Below, piece by piece: positions 17,022 through 25,556 of a DNA stretch of 64,000 bases. The DNA is taken from assembly GCA_900317855.1 (NCBI GenBank), contig ONIG01000012.1, forward strand, positions 1-64,000, in the 5' to 3' direction. The notes under the pieces are model-generated. The model searched no databases and was not told where the DNA came from. It was given only the letters and a program-made list of their open reading frames with translations. The DNA is from an uncultured Eubacteriales bacterium (GTDB lineage Bacteria; Bacillota; Clostridia; Oscillospirales; Oscillospiraceae). A program made the position numbers and the translations under genes. Each line of letters begins with the position of its first letter. The first letter of the stretch is position 1.

Positions 17022-18407
17022 TTACTTCTTCTTCGCCGCGAGCGCTGCCTGCTTGGCGAGGTACTTCGCCTCGTCCGGGCTGCCGCGCCAGAGCTTTTCC
17101 GCCACCGGCGTCCAGCAGGCGGCGTAGCCGTCGCACTTGCTGCACAGGTGCTCGGCCGTCTCGGGACTCATGGGGTCGGTCGAGTGCGCGCCGGAATCCG
17201 CCACGATCTTGCGCAGCTTCTCCGGATTTTCGAGCATCGGGCACGGGCGGAGCATATTGTCGTTGAACGGCTGCCCGTCGTGATAGGCCATGAACAGCGG
17301 CGAGCGCATGGCCTCGAGCAGCGTCTTTTCGCGGATGTTGGAATCGGAATAGTGGATGAACACGCACGGGTCCATGTCGCCGTTGGCGTTGATGTGCAGG
17401 TAGCGCCGGCCGCCCGCGATGCAGCCGCCGACGTACTGCGCGTCGTTCTGGAAGTCCATGGCGAACAGCGGCATCGTGGAGCGGTTGTGACGGATGCGCT
17501 CGAGCACCGCCTGGCGCTGCTCCGGCGAGGGCAGCAGCTCGGGCGAGGCATCGTTGCCGACCGGCATGTAGTGGAAATACCAGATGAACAGGCAGCCGAG
17601 GTCGATGAGCTGCTGGAAGTACGCCTCGGACGAGATGGCGTCCCAGTTCACGCTCGTGTAGCACGAGGAGATGCCGTAGATGAGCTTGCGCTCGTGCAGC
17701 AGGTTGATCGCGTGCATGACCTTCTGGTACGTGCCCGCGCCGCGGCGGCTGTCCGTCGTCGTCTCGTCGCCCTCGAGCGAGATGGCCGGGATGAAGTTCT
17801 TCACGCGCAGCATCTCGTCGGCAAACGCCTCGTCGATGAGCGTGCCGTTCGTGAAGCTGAGGAATTCGCACTCCGGATGCCGCTCGCAGAGCGTGATGAT
17901 GTCCTTCTTGCGCACGAGCGGTTCGCCGCCCGTGTAGATGTAAAAGTACACGCCCATGTCCGTGCCCTGACGGATGATGTCGTCAAGCTCGTCGAGCGAG
18001 AGGTTGAGCTTGTTGCCGTACTCCGCCGCCCAGCAGCCCGTGCAGTGCAGGTTGCACGCCGAGGTCGGGTCCATGAGGATGGCCCACGGGATGTTGCACT
18101 GGTACTTTTCACGCAGCACGTCCTGCTTTTCGTAGGCGATGATGTTGCCGTAGATGAAGAAGTTCACGAGCGTGGTCTTGAGCACGTCGGGGTCGATGTC
18201 ATTGAGGATGTGCTGCACCATCGGGTAGTGCGCATCCGTGGGGTCAAGGCACGCCTTGCGGATGGCGCGGCGCTGGCCCTCGAACTTGCCGGCGCAGAAC
18301 GTGTCCGCCCAGTCGAGGAGCTTTGGCAGGTTCTTGACCGGATTTTTGTTGAGGTAGTCAATGGCCTGCTCGACGCTGAATTTTTTGATCTTGTCTGACA
18401 GCTGCAT
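17022..18407 (-). CDS. Radical SAM protein with SPASM-like C-terminal cysteines
   Basis: A 461-residue enzyme. The radical SAM [4Fe-4S] motif CxxxCxxC is at 118-125 (CNLHCTGC), preceded by about 110 residues of helical N-terminal extension. 'YTGGEPLVRK' is the SAM-contacting GGE motif. The C-terminal third has further cysteines ('GGCIAGGRRYLHINANGDMD', 'CPML', 'CSKCDGYAACW') in the manner of SPASM/twitch domains that bind extra Fe-S clusters. Such proteins modify peptides, proteins or small molecules, but no precursor peptide is visible nearby, so the substrate is unknown. ATG 18407 is preferred over an upstream ATG because AAAGGAGG precedes it. The gene is monocistronic on the minus strand. 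Confidence 0.88.
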   Translation of the reverse strand: MQLSDKIKKFSVEQAIDYLNKNPVKNLPKLLDWADTFCAGKFEGQRRAIRKACLDPTDAHYPMVQHILNDIDPDVLKTTLVNFFIYGNIIAYEKQDVLREKYQCNIPWAILMDPTSACNLHCTGCWAAEYGNKLNLSLDELDDIIRQGTDMGVYFYIYTGGEPLVRKKDIITLCERHPECEFLSFTNGTLIDEAFADEMLRVKNFIPAISLEGDETTTDSRRGAGTYQKVMHAINLLHERKLIYGISSCYTSVNWDAISSEAYFQQLIDLGCLFIWYFHYMPVGNDASPELLPSPEQRQAVLERIRHNRSTMPLFAMDFQNDAQYVGGCIAGGRRYLHINANGDMDPCVFIHYSDSNIREKTLLEAMRSPLFMAYHDGQPFNDNMLRPCPMLENPEKLRKIVADSGAHSTDPMSPETAEHLCSKCDGYAACWTPVAEKLWRGSPDEAKYLAKQAALAAKKK

Positions 18408-18551
18408 GAAGATTTCCTCCTTTGTGACGTGAAAAAACACACCATTTGGCCTGTTTTGTCTCTATCTTTCCTATATCTTAGCACGCATTTTTTGCCGAAA
18501 AACGGTCAAAATGTGCCATGTGGGTAGTTTTGATGCAGTCTGTGACAAGTG

Positions 18552-19832
18552 TCACAAAACGGCGGTCATGCCGCCGAGCAGGATGCCGAGGTTATCCGAC
18601 CAGATGTCGGGAAACTGACGCAGCGGCAGGGGATTTTCGCCGCTGCCCGCCTCGATCGTGAAGCCGGGGCGGCGGTAGTCCTGGATGAACCAGTCCTTGT
18701 ACCCCGCGTGGCCGGCGGCGTAGGGCGTGGCCGCGACGTCGTACCCGCTCACGGCGGCAAACTGCTGCGCGATGGCGGCGCTTCCCGGCACGTCGCAGCC
18801 GTCATACTGCCAGTAGATGACGCGGCCCTGCGTGTGGTACGACAGGGTGAGCAGCGGGTCGAGCGCGCGGGTGAAGCCGTACATCGCCAGGCTCTCGGGC
18901 GCGGCCAGCGGCGCGGGGCCGACATAGTCGCGCGGGCCGGGGCGCGTGTAGCCCGCGGCGAATTTGATCTCGCGCGCGATGCTCCACCCCGCGGGGTACT
19001 GGAGGTTGAGGTCGATGCCGCGGATGTTCGCCTTCCAGCCCGCGGGGAAAGAAATGTCGGGGTAGTTGGCCGCGAGCGTCCGCGCCGCGGCGGTATTTTC
19101 CGCATCGAGCGCGCCGGTCACGAGGTCGATGCCGTCCGGGTCCACGGCCGGGGCGAGTACGAGCGTGACCTTTGTCAGCAGGTCGCGGATGTTTTGGCCC
19201 TCGAGGTCGCCCCCGTCGCCGAGGCGGGCGCACAGCTGCTCGCAGAACGTGAGCAGCAGCGGCGTCGTGATCCACTCGTTGGCGTGGTGCGCGGCGTTGT
19301 AAAACACGAGCTTCGGCCCGCTGCCGAGCGTCAGATACCACAGCGGCCGGCCGAGCACGCTGCGGCCGAACTCCCCGACGGCGAGCATGGGATAGCGCGC
19401 GGCCAGCCCGCGCACGATATATCCGATGAGCGCCGAGGAATAGGGAATGTCCGCCGGCGTGACGGAAAACGGCAGCGGGATCGTCAGCGCCCGGCCGAGC
19501 GGCAGCCGCTCCGGGTCGAGGTAGGGATTGGCGAGCGCGATGGCGTCCACGCTCGTGCCGTACTGCCGCGCGAGGGCGGAAAACGTGTCGCCCGCGCGGA
19601 TGGTGCGCGTGACAAAGCCGGTGTAGTACGGCAGCAGCGCGCGGTGCGTCCGCGTGCCCGCGATGCCGTCCGGCGTGAGGCCGCTGGCTGCCTGAAATGC
19701 GCGCACGGCCGCCGCCGTCTGCGCGCCGAAGATGCCGTCGAGCGCGCCCGGCGTCTGCCCCGCGCGCGTCAGTCCCAGCTGCAGCAGCGCCACGAGCGCG
19801 CCCCGGTCGCCCTGTTTTAAGATTTGCGTCAT
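18552..19832 (-). CDS. M14 zinc carboxypeptidase with peptidoglycan-binding and LysM domains
   Basis: A 426-residue protein. A PG_binding_1 domain ('LDGIFGAQTAAAVRAFQAAS', residues 10-65) is followed by a LysM domain ('IRAGDTFSALARQYGTS') and a peptidase M14 domain. The M14 zinc site is visible as HHANEW (His and Glu ligands) and a later His in LSYHTQG. The catalytic Glu is in FTIEAGSGENP. This layout is that of gamma-D-glutamyl-meso-diaminopimelate peptidase I of spore-forming Bacilli, which cuts peptidoglycan stem peptides during sporulation. No signal peptide is present, as in those enzymes. The start at 19832 follows GGAGG. It is divergent from spoIVB, which supports a sporulation role. 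Confidence 0.9.
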   Translation of the reverse strand: MTQILKQGDRGALVALLQLGLTRAGQTPGALDGIFGAQTAAAVRAFQAASGLTPDGIAGTRTHRALLPYYTGFVTRTIRAGDTFSALARQYGTSVDAIALANPYLDPERLPLGRALTIPLPFSVTPADIPYSSALIGYIVRGLAARYPMLAVGEFGRSVLGRPLWYLTLGSGPKLVFYNAAHHANEWITTPLLLTFCEQLCARLGDGGDLEGQNIRDLLTKVTLVLAPAVDPDGIDLVTGALDAENTAAARTLAANYPDISFPAGWKANIRGIDLNLQYPAGWSIAREIKFAAGYTRPGPRDYVGPAPLAAPESLAMYGFTRALDPLLTLSYHTQGRVIYWQYDGCDVPGSAAIAQQFAAVSGYDVAATPYAAGHAGYKDWFIQDYRRPGFTIEAGSGENPLPLRQFPDIWSDNLGILLGGMTAVL

Positions 19833-19994
19833 GGAAATTCCTCCGATGCATCGATTTACCAAAACTGGCTCCGTACATCGTATGCGCGCCGCCGCAGGCA
19901 TTTGCGCCCCGGCAGGCAATCGAGCAAGAATGTTCCGCCGCTATTTTGCCCGAAACCCGGCATACTGATACTGCACGCGCAAAGGGGGGATTTT

Positions 19995-21008
19995 TTGCGG
20001 AAACAACAACATTTTTTGCGCCGGTTTGCCGTCACGGCGGCGGTCGCGCTCGCGCTGTGCGTGGGCGTGTCGGCGCAGGCGGTGTCGCTCGTGCCGCTCG
20101 GCCGGGCCGTCGGCATCCAGATGACCACGGCGGGCATGCTCGTGGCGGATCTCGCCGAGGTGGATACGCCCGGCGGCAAGGCCACGCCCGCCAAGGACGC
20201 GGGATTGCGGCCCGGTGACGTGATCTGCCGCATCGACGGCCGGGACATTGCGTCCTCGGCGGACTTTCTCGCCGCCATGGACGCGGCGGGGGATACGCTG
20301 TCCGTCACGGTGCTGCGCGGCGGCGCGGAGGTCACGGCGACGGTCACGCCCGCCGTCACGGCCGACGGTACGCGGCAGCTTGGCCTCTGGCTGCGCGACG
20401 GGGTGACGGGCGTCGGCACGCTCACGTATTACGACCCGGCCACGGGGCGCTACGGCGCGCTCGGCCACGGCATCTCGGACGAGACGAGCGGCGTGCTCAT
20501 GCCGCTGCGTGACGGCAGCGTGCTCTCGGCCGTCATCGCGGACGCGCGCCACGGCGGCCACGGCACGGCCGGCGAGCTCGTCGGCAGCTTTGACCCCGGC
20601 AATCGCATCGGCGGCATCGAGCGCAACTGCATCTTCGGCATTTTCGGCACGCTGGACGCGCCGCCGGACGGTGCGGCAGTCGAAACGGCACCGGCCGATG
20701 CGGTCAAGACCGGCAGCGCGACCATCCTGTCCACGGTCGCGGGCGAGGACGTGCGGGCGTACGCGGTGGACATCAGCCGGGTGTATCATGACGGCGGGTG
20801 CACGCGCTTTCTCATCACCGTCACGGATCCGGACCTGCTGGCCGCGACCGGCGGCATCGTGCAGGGCATGAGCGGCAGCCCCATTCTGCAGAACGGCAGG
20901 CTCATCGGCGCGGTGACGCACGTGCTGCTTGCCGACCCCGCCAAGGGCTACGGCGTGAGCATTGACGACATGCTCGCAGCATCGGCGGCACAGGACAAGG
21001 CAGCGTAA
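19995..21008 (+). CDS. spoIVB: SpoIVB peptidase (stage IV sporulation protein B)
   Basis: A 337-residue serine peptidase of family S55. The order is an N-terminal membrane signal (residues 8-30), a PDZ domain (about 45-115; 'DAGLRPGDVICRIDGRDI') and the S55 catalytic domain, with the His motif ALGHGI and the serine motif GMSGSPILQNG. In Bacillus it is secreted from the forespore and cleaves SpoIVFA, releasing the pro-sigma-K processing complex. A TTG start at 19995 is chosen: it follows AAAGGGGGGA and makes the signal sequence N-terminal. In many Firmicutes spoIVB directly precedes spo0A. Here two unrelated genes separate them. Confidence 0.93.
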   Translation: MRKQQHFLRRFAVTAAVALALCVGVSAQAVSLVPLGRAVGIQMTTAGMLVADLAEVDTPGGKATPAKDAGLRPGDVICRIDGRDIASSADFLAAMDAAGDTLSVTVLRGGAEVTATVTPAVTADGTRQLGLWLRDGVTGVGTLTYYDPATGRYGALGHGISDETSGVLMPLRDGSVLSAVIADARHGGHGTAGELVGSFDPGNRIGGIERNCIFGIFGTLDAPPDGAAVETAPADAVKTGSATILSTVAGEDVRAYAVDISRVYHDGGCTRFLITVTDPDLLAATGGIVQGMSGSPILQNGRLIGAVTHVLLADPAKGYGVSIDDMLAASAAQDKAA

Positions 21009-21029
21009 GACAGCACGATCTCGGGCGGG

Positions 21030-21058
21030 CGCGCCGGGCATTTGCCCGGCGCGCTTTG
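21030..21058 (+). terminator. Terminator of spoIVB
   Basis: 11-bp perfect stem (21030-21040 with 21045-21055), then TTT. Confidence 0.75.
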
Positions 21059-21118
21059 CTGCGCGGCACATGACCGGCGGCTCTGAACGAACACACAGCT
21101 TTTCCTAAAATGATAGAG

Positions 21119-21204
21119 CAGCGGGGGAGCCCGAGGGGGCAAGGCCCGCCTCGGGTGCGTTTCGGCATCGCCTTCTGGCGATGCCTTCTCCGCAAGGAGA
21201 AGGC
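21119..21204 (-). repeat. Interspersed palindromic element, inverted copy
   Basis: Contains the inverted core GCCCGAGGGGGCAAGGCCCG shared with the 2.0-2.3 kb tandem array, then a hairpin GCATCGCC/GGCGATGC (21174-21185 region) like those at the head of each array unit. A second hairpin CCTTCTCC/GGAGAAGG follows. It lies between spoIVB and the amidohydrolase gene. Confidence 0.8.
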
Positions 21205-21227
21205 TATGGGGCGGGGCGGTGCGCGGC

Positions 21228-21255
21228 TTGACATATTCGCCAAATGTGGTATTCT
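21228..21255 (+). promoter_or_regulatory. Promoter of the amidohydrolase-sulP operon
   Basis: Consensus TTGACA (21228-21233), 16-bp spacer, TATTCT (21250-21255), about 50 bases before the start codon. Confidence 0.7.
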
Positions 21256-21307
21256 GTTTTTATTCATTTTGCCCGGCGTGACCGGGCCGCAGAAAGAGAT
21301 GAGCAGC

Positions 21308-22591
21308 ATGAAATACGCATTTGACAACGCAAATCTCCTCGACGGCACGAAGGACATGCGCGTGCAGCCCGGCCTGTGCGTGCTCACCGACGGCGAGACG
21401 ATCACGGACATCGTGCCCGCCGGCACCGCCCCGGCGGGGTACACGCGCATCGACCTGCGCGGGCGCTGTCTGCTGCCCGGCCTTATCAACATGCACGTGC
21501 ATCTGGCCGGCAGCGGCAAGATCCAGAAAAAGCAGCGCGACAACGAAAAGCTCGTGCGCCGCATCCTCTCGAATCCTGTCTCGCGCGCCGTGGCTTACCG
21601 CATGGTGTGCGCATTTGCACGCGACGAGCTGCTCGGCGGCGTGACGACGATCCGCACCGTCGGCGGGCTGAGCACGTTTGACACGCGCCTGCGCGACGAA
21701 ATTGCAGCCGGCCGCCGCGCCGGCCCGCGCATCCTCGCCGCCAACGAGGGCATCTCCGTGCCCGGCGGGCACATGGCCGGCTCCGTCGCCGTCGCTGCCG
21801 AGACGATCGACCAGGCGCTGGCGCAGGTGGACGCCGTGCACGCGCAGGGCGCCGACCTCGTGAAGCTGATGATCACCGGCGGCGTCATGGACGCGACCGA
21901 GCGCGGCGCGCCCGGCGAGCTGAAAATGCCGCCCGAGATGGTGCGCGCCGTGTGCGAGCGGGCGCACGCGCTCGGCTACACCGTGGCGGCGCACACCGAG
22001 TCGCCCGAGGGCGTGCGCGTGGCGCTGGAAAACGGCGTGGACTCCATCGAGCACGGCGCAAAGCCGGACGACGAAATTCTGCGCCTGTTTCACGAGCGGG
22101 GCGCGTTCTTGTGCGTGACGCTCTCGCCCGCGCTGCCGTACGCGCTCTTTGACCGCTCGGTCACGCACCTGACCGAGGTCGAACAGTTCAACGGCAATGT
22201 GGTGTTCGAGGGCATGGTCGCGTGCGCGAAGGCCGCGCTGGCGCACGACATTCCCATCGCGCTTGGCAACGACGTCGGCTGCCAGTGGATCGCGCAGTAC
22301 GACTTCTGGCGCGAGCTGTGCTACTTCCACAAGTACGCCGGTGCGTCCAACGCCTGCGCGCTCTACTGCGCCACCGGGCAGGCCGCGCGGCTGGCCGGGC
22401 TCGGCGATGTGACCGGTACGCTCGCCCCCGGCATGAGCGCGGACATGATCGTCGCAGCCGGAAACCCGCTCGACGATCTGCGCGTGCTGCGCACGCTCGA
22501 CATGGTCGTCGCGCGCGGCCGGGTCATCGACCGGCCGAAGGTCCGGCGCAACGCCCAGCTCGACGCCGGGCTTGACCCCCTGCTCGCCTGA
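21308..22591 (+). CDS. Metal-dependent amidohydrolase (imidazolonepropionase/prolidase-like)
   Basis: A 427-residue TIM-barrel amidohydrolase. Metal-site residues are visible: HVH in 'LINMHVHLAG', a lysine in 'GADLVKLMITGG' (candidate bridging carbamyl-Lys), His in 'GYTVAAHTES', His in 'DSIEHGAK' and the late Asp in 'PIALGNDVG'. The small beta-sandwich domain is formed by the two ends of the chain (N-terminal 'VLTDGETITDIVPAG', C-terminal 'GTLAPGMSADMIV'). Relatives hydrolyse Xaa-Pro or Xaa-Arg dipeptides or cyclic amides; the substrate is not predictable. ATG 21308 is taken (AAAGAGATGAGC upstream); an ATG at 21299 is possible. It is probably co-transcribed with sulP, 37 bases on. Confidence 0.87.
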   Translation: MKYAFDNANLLDGTKDMRVQPGLCVLTDGETITDIVPAGTAPAGYTRIDLRGRCLLPGLINMHVHLAGSGKIQKKQRDNEKLVRRILSNPVSRAVAYRMVCAFARDELLGGVTTIRTVGGLSTFDTRLRDEIAAGRRAGPRILAANEGISVPGGHMAGSVAVAAETIDQALAQVDAVHAQGADLVKLMITGGVMDATERGAPGELKMPPEMVRAVCERAHALGYTVAAHTESPEGVRVALENGVDSIEHGAKPDDEILRLFHERGAFLCVTLSPALPYALFDRSVTHLTEVEQFNGNVVFEGMVACAKAALAHDIPIALGNDVGCQWIAQYDFWRELCYFHKYAGASNACALYCATGQAARLAGLGDVTGTLAPGMSADMIVAAGNPLDDLRVLRTLDMVVARGRVIDRPKVRRNAQLDAGLDPLLA

Positions 22592-22628
22592 GCGGGACAC
22601 ACTTTATTTTGAAAAACCAGGTGATGCT

Positions 22629-25127
22629 ATGAAAGCGCTTTCTCAGCCGCTGTTCGCCTCCCTGCGTGGGTACGACCGGGCGCAGCTCGGGCCGGATCTG
22701 TTCTCCGGCGCGCTCATTGCGCTGCTGTCCATCCCGATCTCGATGGGCTATGCCCAGCTGGCCGGTCTGCCGCCGGTCTACGGGCTGTACGGGTCGCTGG
22801 TGCCGATTTTGCTGTTTGCGATGCTCAGCACGACGCGGGAGTTCATCTTCGGCGTCGATGCCGCGCCGGCCGCCATGATCGGCGCGGTGGTCACGTCGCT
22901 CGGCATCACGCCCGGCGGCGCGGAGGCCATGCGCATCGTGCCGGTGCTGACGCTCTACGTCGCGCTGTGGCTGGCCGTGTTTGCGCTCGTGCGCGCGGAC
23001 AAGGCCGTCAATTACATCTCCGAGCCCGTCATGGGCGGGTTCATCAGCGGCGTCTGCTGCGAGATTATCCTCATGCAGGTGCCAAAATTGCTCGGCTCCG
23101 CGACCGGCACGGGCGAGCTGTTCGAGCTGCTGGGGCACGTTTTTGACGCGGCGAAAGTCATCAACTGGCCCACCGCCGCGCTCGGCTTCGGGACGCTCGC
23201 AATCCTGCTCATCGCGCCGCGCAAGTGGCCGAAGGTGCCGTGGGTGCTCGTGATGATGGTGGCCGGCGGGCTGCTCGGCGCGTTCGCGCCGCTGGCCGAC
23301 TGGGGCGTGGCGCTGCTGGCCGCCGTGCCGCGCGGCCTGCCGAAGGTCGTGCTGCCGGACCTCACCGCGCTGCCGTTTACGCAGGCGCTCGTGGCGACGC
23401 TGCCGGTCGCGGCCGTCATTCTGGCCGAGACGCTGCTGGCTTCCTCCGGCACGGCGCAGAAAAACGGCTACCGTCTCAACGGCCGCCGCGAGATCGCGGC
23501 GTATGCCGTGGGCAACGTCGCCGCCGGACTCGTCGGCTGCTGCGTCGTGTCGGGCAGCGTGTCGCGCACGGCCGTCAACGAGCGCAACGGCGGCAGGACG
23601 CAGCTCGTGTCCGTCATGGCGAGCGTGACCATGCTCGTCGTGCTGCTCATCGCCACGCCGCTCATCCGCTTCCTGCCCGTGCCGGTGCTGACGGCCATCG
23701 TCGTCAACGCGCTCATCGGGGCGACGGAGTTCGGCATCGCGCGGCGGCTCTGGCGCGTCAACCGCGTGGAGCTTGGCATCTTCGCCGGGGCGTTTCTCGG
23801 CGTGCTGCTGCTCGGCGCGATCAAGGGCGTGCTCGTGGGCATGGTGCTGTCGTTCATCGACGTGCTCATGCGCGCGGCCGCGCCCCAGCGCACCTTCCTC
23901 GGCACGCTGCCGGGCAAGGCCGGGTTCTTCCCGATCGACCGCGTCAGCGGCGTGCAGGCGCTGCCGCACATCGTGCTCTACCGCTTCAGCGGCAGCCTGT
24001 TTTTCGCCAACATCCGCCGCTTCCAGGAGGATATTGAGGGCGCGGTGCAGCCCGACACACAGGCCGTCATCGTCGACGGCAGCGCCATCGTGAGCGTGGA
24101 CATCACCGCGTGCGACCGGCTCGTCGCGCTCAACCGCAAGCTGCGCGCGCAGGGCGTGCGCTTTTACCTGACCGAGCACATCGGCGAGGTCAATGACCAG
24201 CTGCGGCACTTCGAGGCCGGGGAGCTGATCGAATCCGGCGCCGTGCGCCGCACGATCCAGGGCGCGCTGCGCGATGCCGGCGCGGCCGTCGATATCGGCG
24301 GGGCGCAGCAGCGCATCCCCGACAACATGGACGATATCCGCCAGCTGCAGGAGCTCGAGTGGCTCTACGGCGCGGACGCCGAGGTGCAGATCGAGCGCAA
24401 CGTGCAGCTCATGCTCGCGCGCATGCGCGCAACGGACGACAAGGATGCCCGCCGCACCATGCTCGAGCACTTCCTTAACGAGGACTTCCACTTCGGCAGC
24501 ATCGACACCGACGAGGTGCTGCTGCATCTGGAGGGCCACACGGACGAGCTGGCCGTGCTGCTCGGCAACTCCGAGGACGATGTGTTCACCGACCTCGAGG
24601 TCGAGCGCGACAGCCTCATCGACCGCGTCGAGCAGGATTATCCCGAGCTCGTCGAGCACGTGCGCGAGCGGCGCGACCACCTCGACCACGACTTCCGCGC
24701 AAACCATCCCACGAGCGCGGCGCGCATCGAGGCCCGCCGTGCGCAGCTGCACGCACGCATCGAGCGCGAGCGCGCCGAACGCAGCGAGCGCCGCACCCAG
24801 CATCAGGCAGAGCTGCTCAAGCGGCATGCCGAGCACGCGGCCGCGCATCAGGAGCGGCACGAGCAGCACGCCACCGAGCAGCAGCTGCGCCATGAGCAGC
24901 AGCTCGAGGCGCGCCTGCGCCGCCAGGCGGAGGCGCAGGTCGCGCGCGAACAGCGTCAGGCGGCGGAGCTGGCCCGCAAGGCCCAGCACGCGGCCGAAAA
25001 GGCCCAGCGCCACGCGCAGCACGCGGCCGAGCGTGCGCAGAAGCAGGCTGATCATCTGGCCGAAAAGGCGCAGCGCCATGCCGAGCGCGCGGCTGCACAC
25101 AGCCGCCGCGACGACGACAGGGACTGA
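22629..25127 (+). CDS. SulP family anion transporter with STAS domain and His-rich coiled-coil tail
   Basis: An 832-residue protein. Residues 12-415 are the SulP membrane core (ISMGYAQLAGLPPVYGLYGS is the family signature). Residues 437-550 are a STAS domain ('DGSAIVSVDITACDRLVALN'). The remaining 280 residues are not standard. An acidic helical segment at about 560-685 contains 'HLEGHTDELAVLLGNSEDDV'. A tail at about 700-832 is made almost only of Ala, Arg, Gln, Glu and His, with a coiled-coil pattern and about 14 histidines. SulP proteins carry sulfate, bicarbonate or other anions. The tail may bind metal or form a scaffold; this is inference. Confidence 0.9.
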   Translation: MKALSQPLFASLRGYDRAQLGPDLFSGALIALLSIPISMGYAQLAGLPPVYGLYGSLVPILLFAMLSTTREFIFGVDAAPAAMIGAVVTSLGITPGGAEAMRIVPVLTLYVALWLAVFALVRADKAVNYISEPVMGGFISGVCCEIILMQVPKLLGSATGTGELFELLGHVFDAAKVINWPTAALGFGTLAILLIAPRKWPKVPWVLVMMVAGGLLGAFAPLADWGVALLAAVPRGLPKVVLPDLTALPFTQALVATLPVAAVILAETLLASSGTAQKNGYRLNGRREIAAYAVGNVAAGLVGCCVVSGSVSRTAVNERNGGRTQLVSVMASVTMLVVLLIATPLIRFLPVPVLTAIVVNALIGATEFGIARRLWRVNRVELGIFAGAFLGVLLLGAIKGVLVGMVLSFIDVLMRAAAPQRTFLGTLPGKAGFFPIDRVSGVQALPHIVLYRFSGSLFFANIRRFQEDIEGAVQPDTQAVIVDGSAIVSVDITACDRLVALNRKLRAQGVRFYLTEHIGEVNDQLRHFEAGELIESGAVRRTIQGALRDAGAAVDIGGAQQRIPDNMDDIRQLQELEWLYGADAEVQIERNVQLMLARMRATDDKDARRTMLEHFLNEDFHFGSIDTDEVLLHLEGHTDELAVLLGNSEDDVFTDLEVERDSLIDRVEQDYPELVEHVRERRDHLDHDFRANHPTSAARIEARRAQLHARIERERAERSERRTQHQAELLKRHAEHAAAHQERHEQHATEQQLRHEQQLEARLRRQAEAQVAREQRQAAELARKAQHAAEKAQRHAQHAAERAQKQADHLAEKAQRHAERAAAHSRRDDDRD

Positions 25128-25157
25128 GCGCGGGCGCAGATACAAAATACAGTATGA

Positions 25158-25188
25158 AGCGGAAGGGACGGCTGCCCCTTCCGCTTTT
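25158..25188 (+). terminator. Terminator of the amidohydrolase-sulP operon
   Basis: Stem AGCGGAAGGG (25158-25167) / CCCTTCCGCT (25176-25185) followed by T residues. Confidence 0.85.
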
Positions 25189-25302
25189 TGCTGCGTGCAG
25201 GCGGTGCCGCCGGTCGTGCGCCGGCCGAAGCGGCGGTTTTCGGGCCGCGCCGTGCGCAGCCGGTCGGCCGCTGTCGGGGTGACAGGACACGTGTCGGAAT
25301 AT

Positions 25303-25321
25303 TGGTTTACATAATGCATAT
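25303..25321. repeat. 19-bp dispersed motif, copy 1
   Basis: TGGTTTACATAATGCATAT is identical at 25303-25321 and 31430-31448. Both lie in AT-rich intergenic DNA with a TTCGACA element close by. Confidence 0.75.
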
Positions 25322-25325
25322 ACCG

Positions 25326-25396
25326 TTTCGACACATTCTGCCTGTCGAATGCAGACGGGTTTTTGCGCTTTCCTTCGAAAAATTGTACCTTTCGAC
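25326..25396. promoter_or_regulatory. Candidate Spo0A boxes upstream of spo0A
   Basis: TTTCGACA (25326-25333, minus-strand TGTCGAAA) and TGTCGAAT (25343-25350) form an inverted pair that matches the 0A-box consensus TGTCGAA. A third near match, TTTCGAC, is at 25390-25396. They lie 55-150 bases upstream of the spo0A promoter. Autoregulation by Spo0A~P is the likely meaning. Confidence 0.6.
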
Positions 25397-25450
25397 GGTT
25401 AATATCAGATTATGTCAACGGAAAACTAGAGCGATTCGCCAAAAATCACA

Positions 25451-25479
25451 TTGTTCTCGCATTCCAGATATGGTAAAAT
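25451..25479 (+). promoter_or_regulatory. Candidate spo0A promoter
   Basis: TTGTTC (25451-25456), 17-bp spacer, TAAAAT (25474-25479), 78 bases before the start codon. A sigma-H promoter was not recognised with confidence. Confidence 0.5.
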
Positions 25480-25556
25480 ATCCTCGCAAGACAGGGGAAA
25501 CGAGCGATTTGACAGAGAGCTGACCGCAAGCCTGAATTTTTGCGGAGGAGAATGTT

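Larger units (their letters stand above)
25128..25556. other. sulP-spo0A intergenic region
   Basis: This gene-free stretch holds the sulP terminator, a 19-base motif repeated at 31430, candidate Spo0A boxes and a spo0A promoter (separate entries). The part from about 25290 to 25550 is markedly AT-rich compared with its surroundings. Confidence 0.7.

Noticed and set aside
19824..19994. Upstream ATG start for spoIVB giving a 394-residue protein
   Set aside because: It would overlap the start of the divergent M14 gene and place 57 unrelated residues before the membrane signal. The TTG at 19995 has a proper ribosome site.
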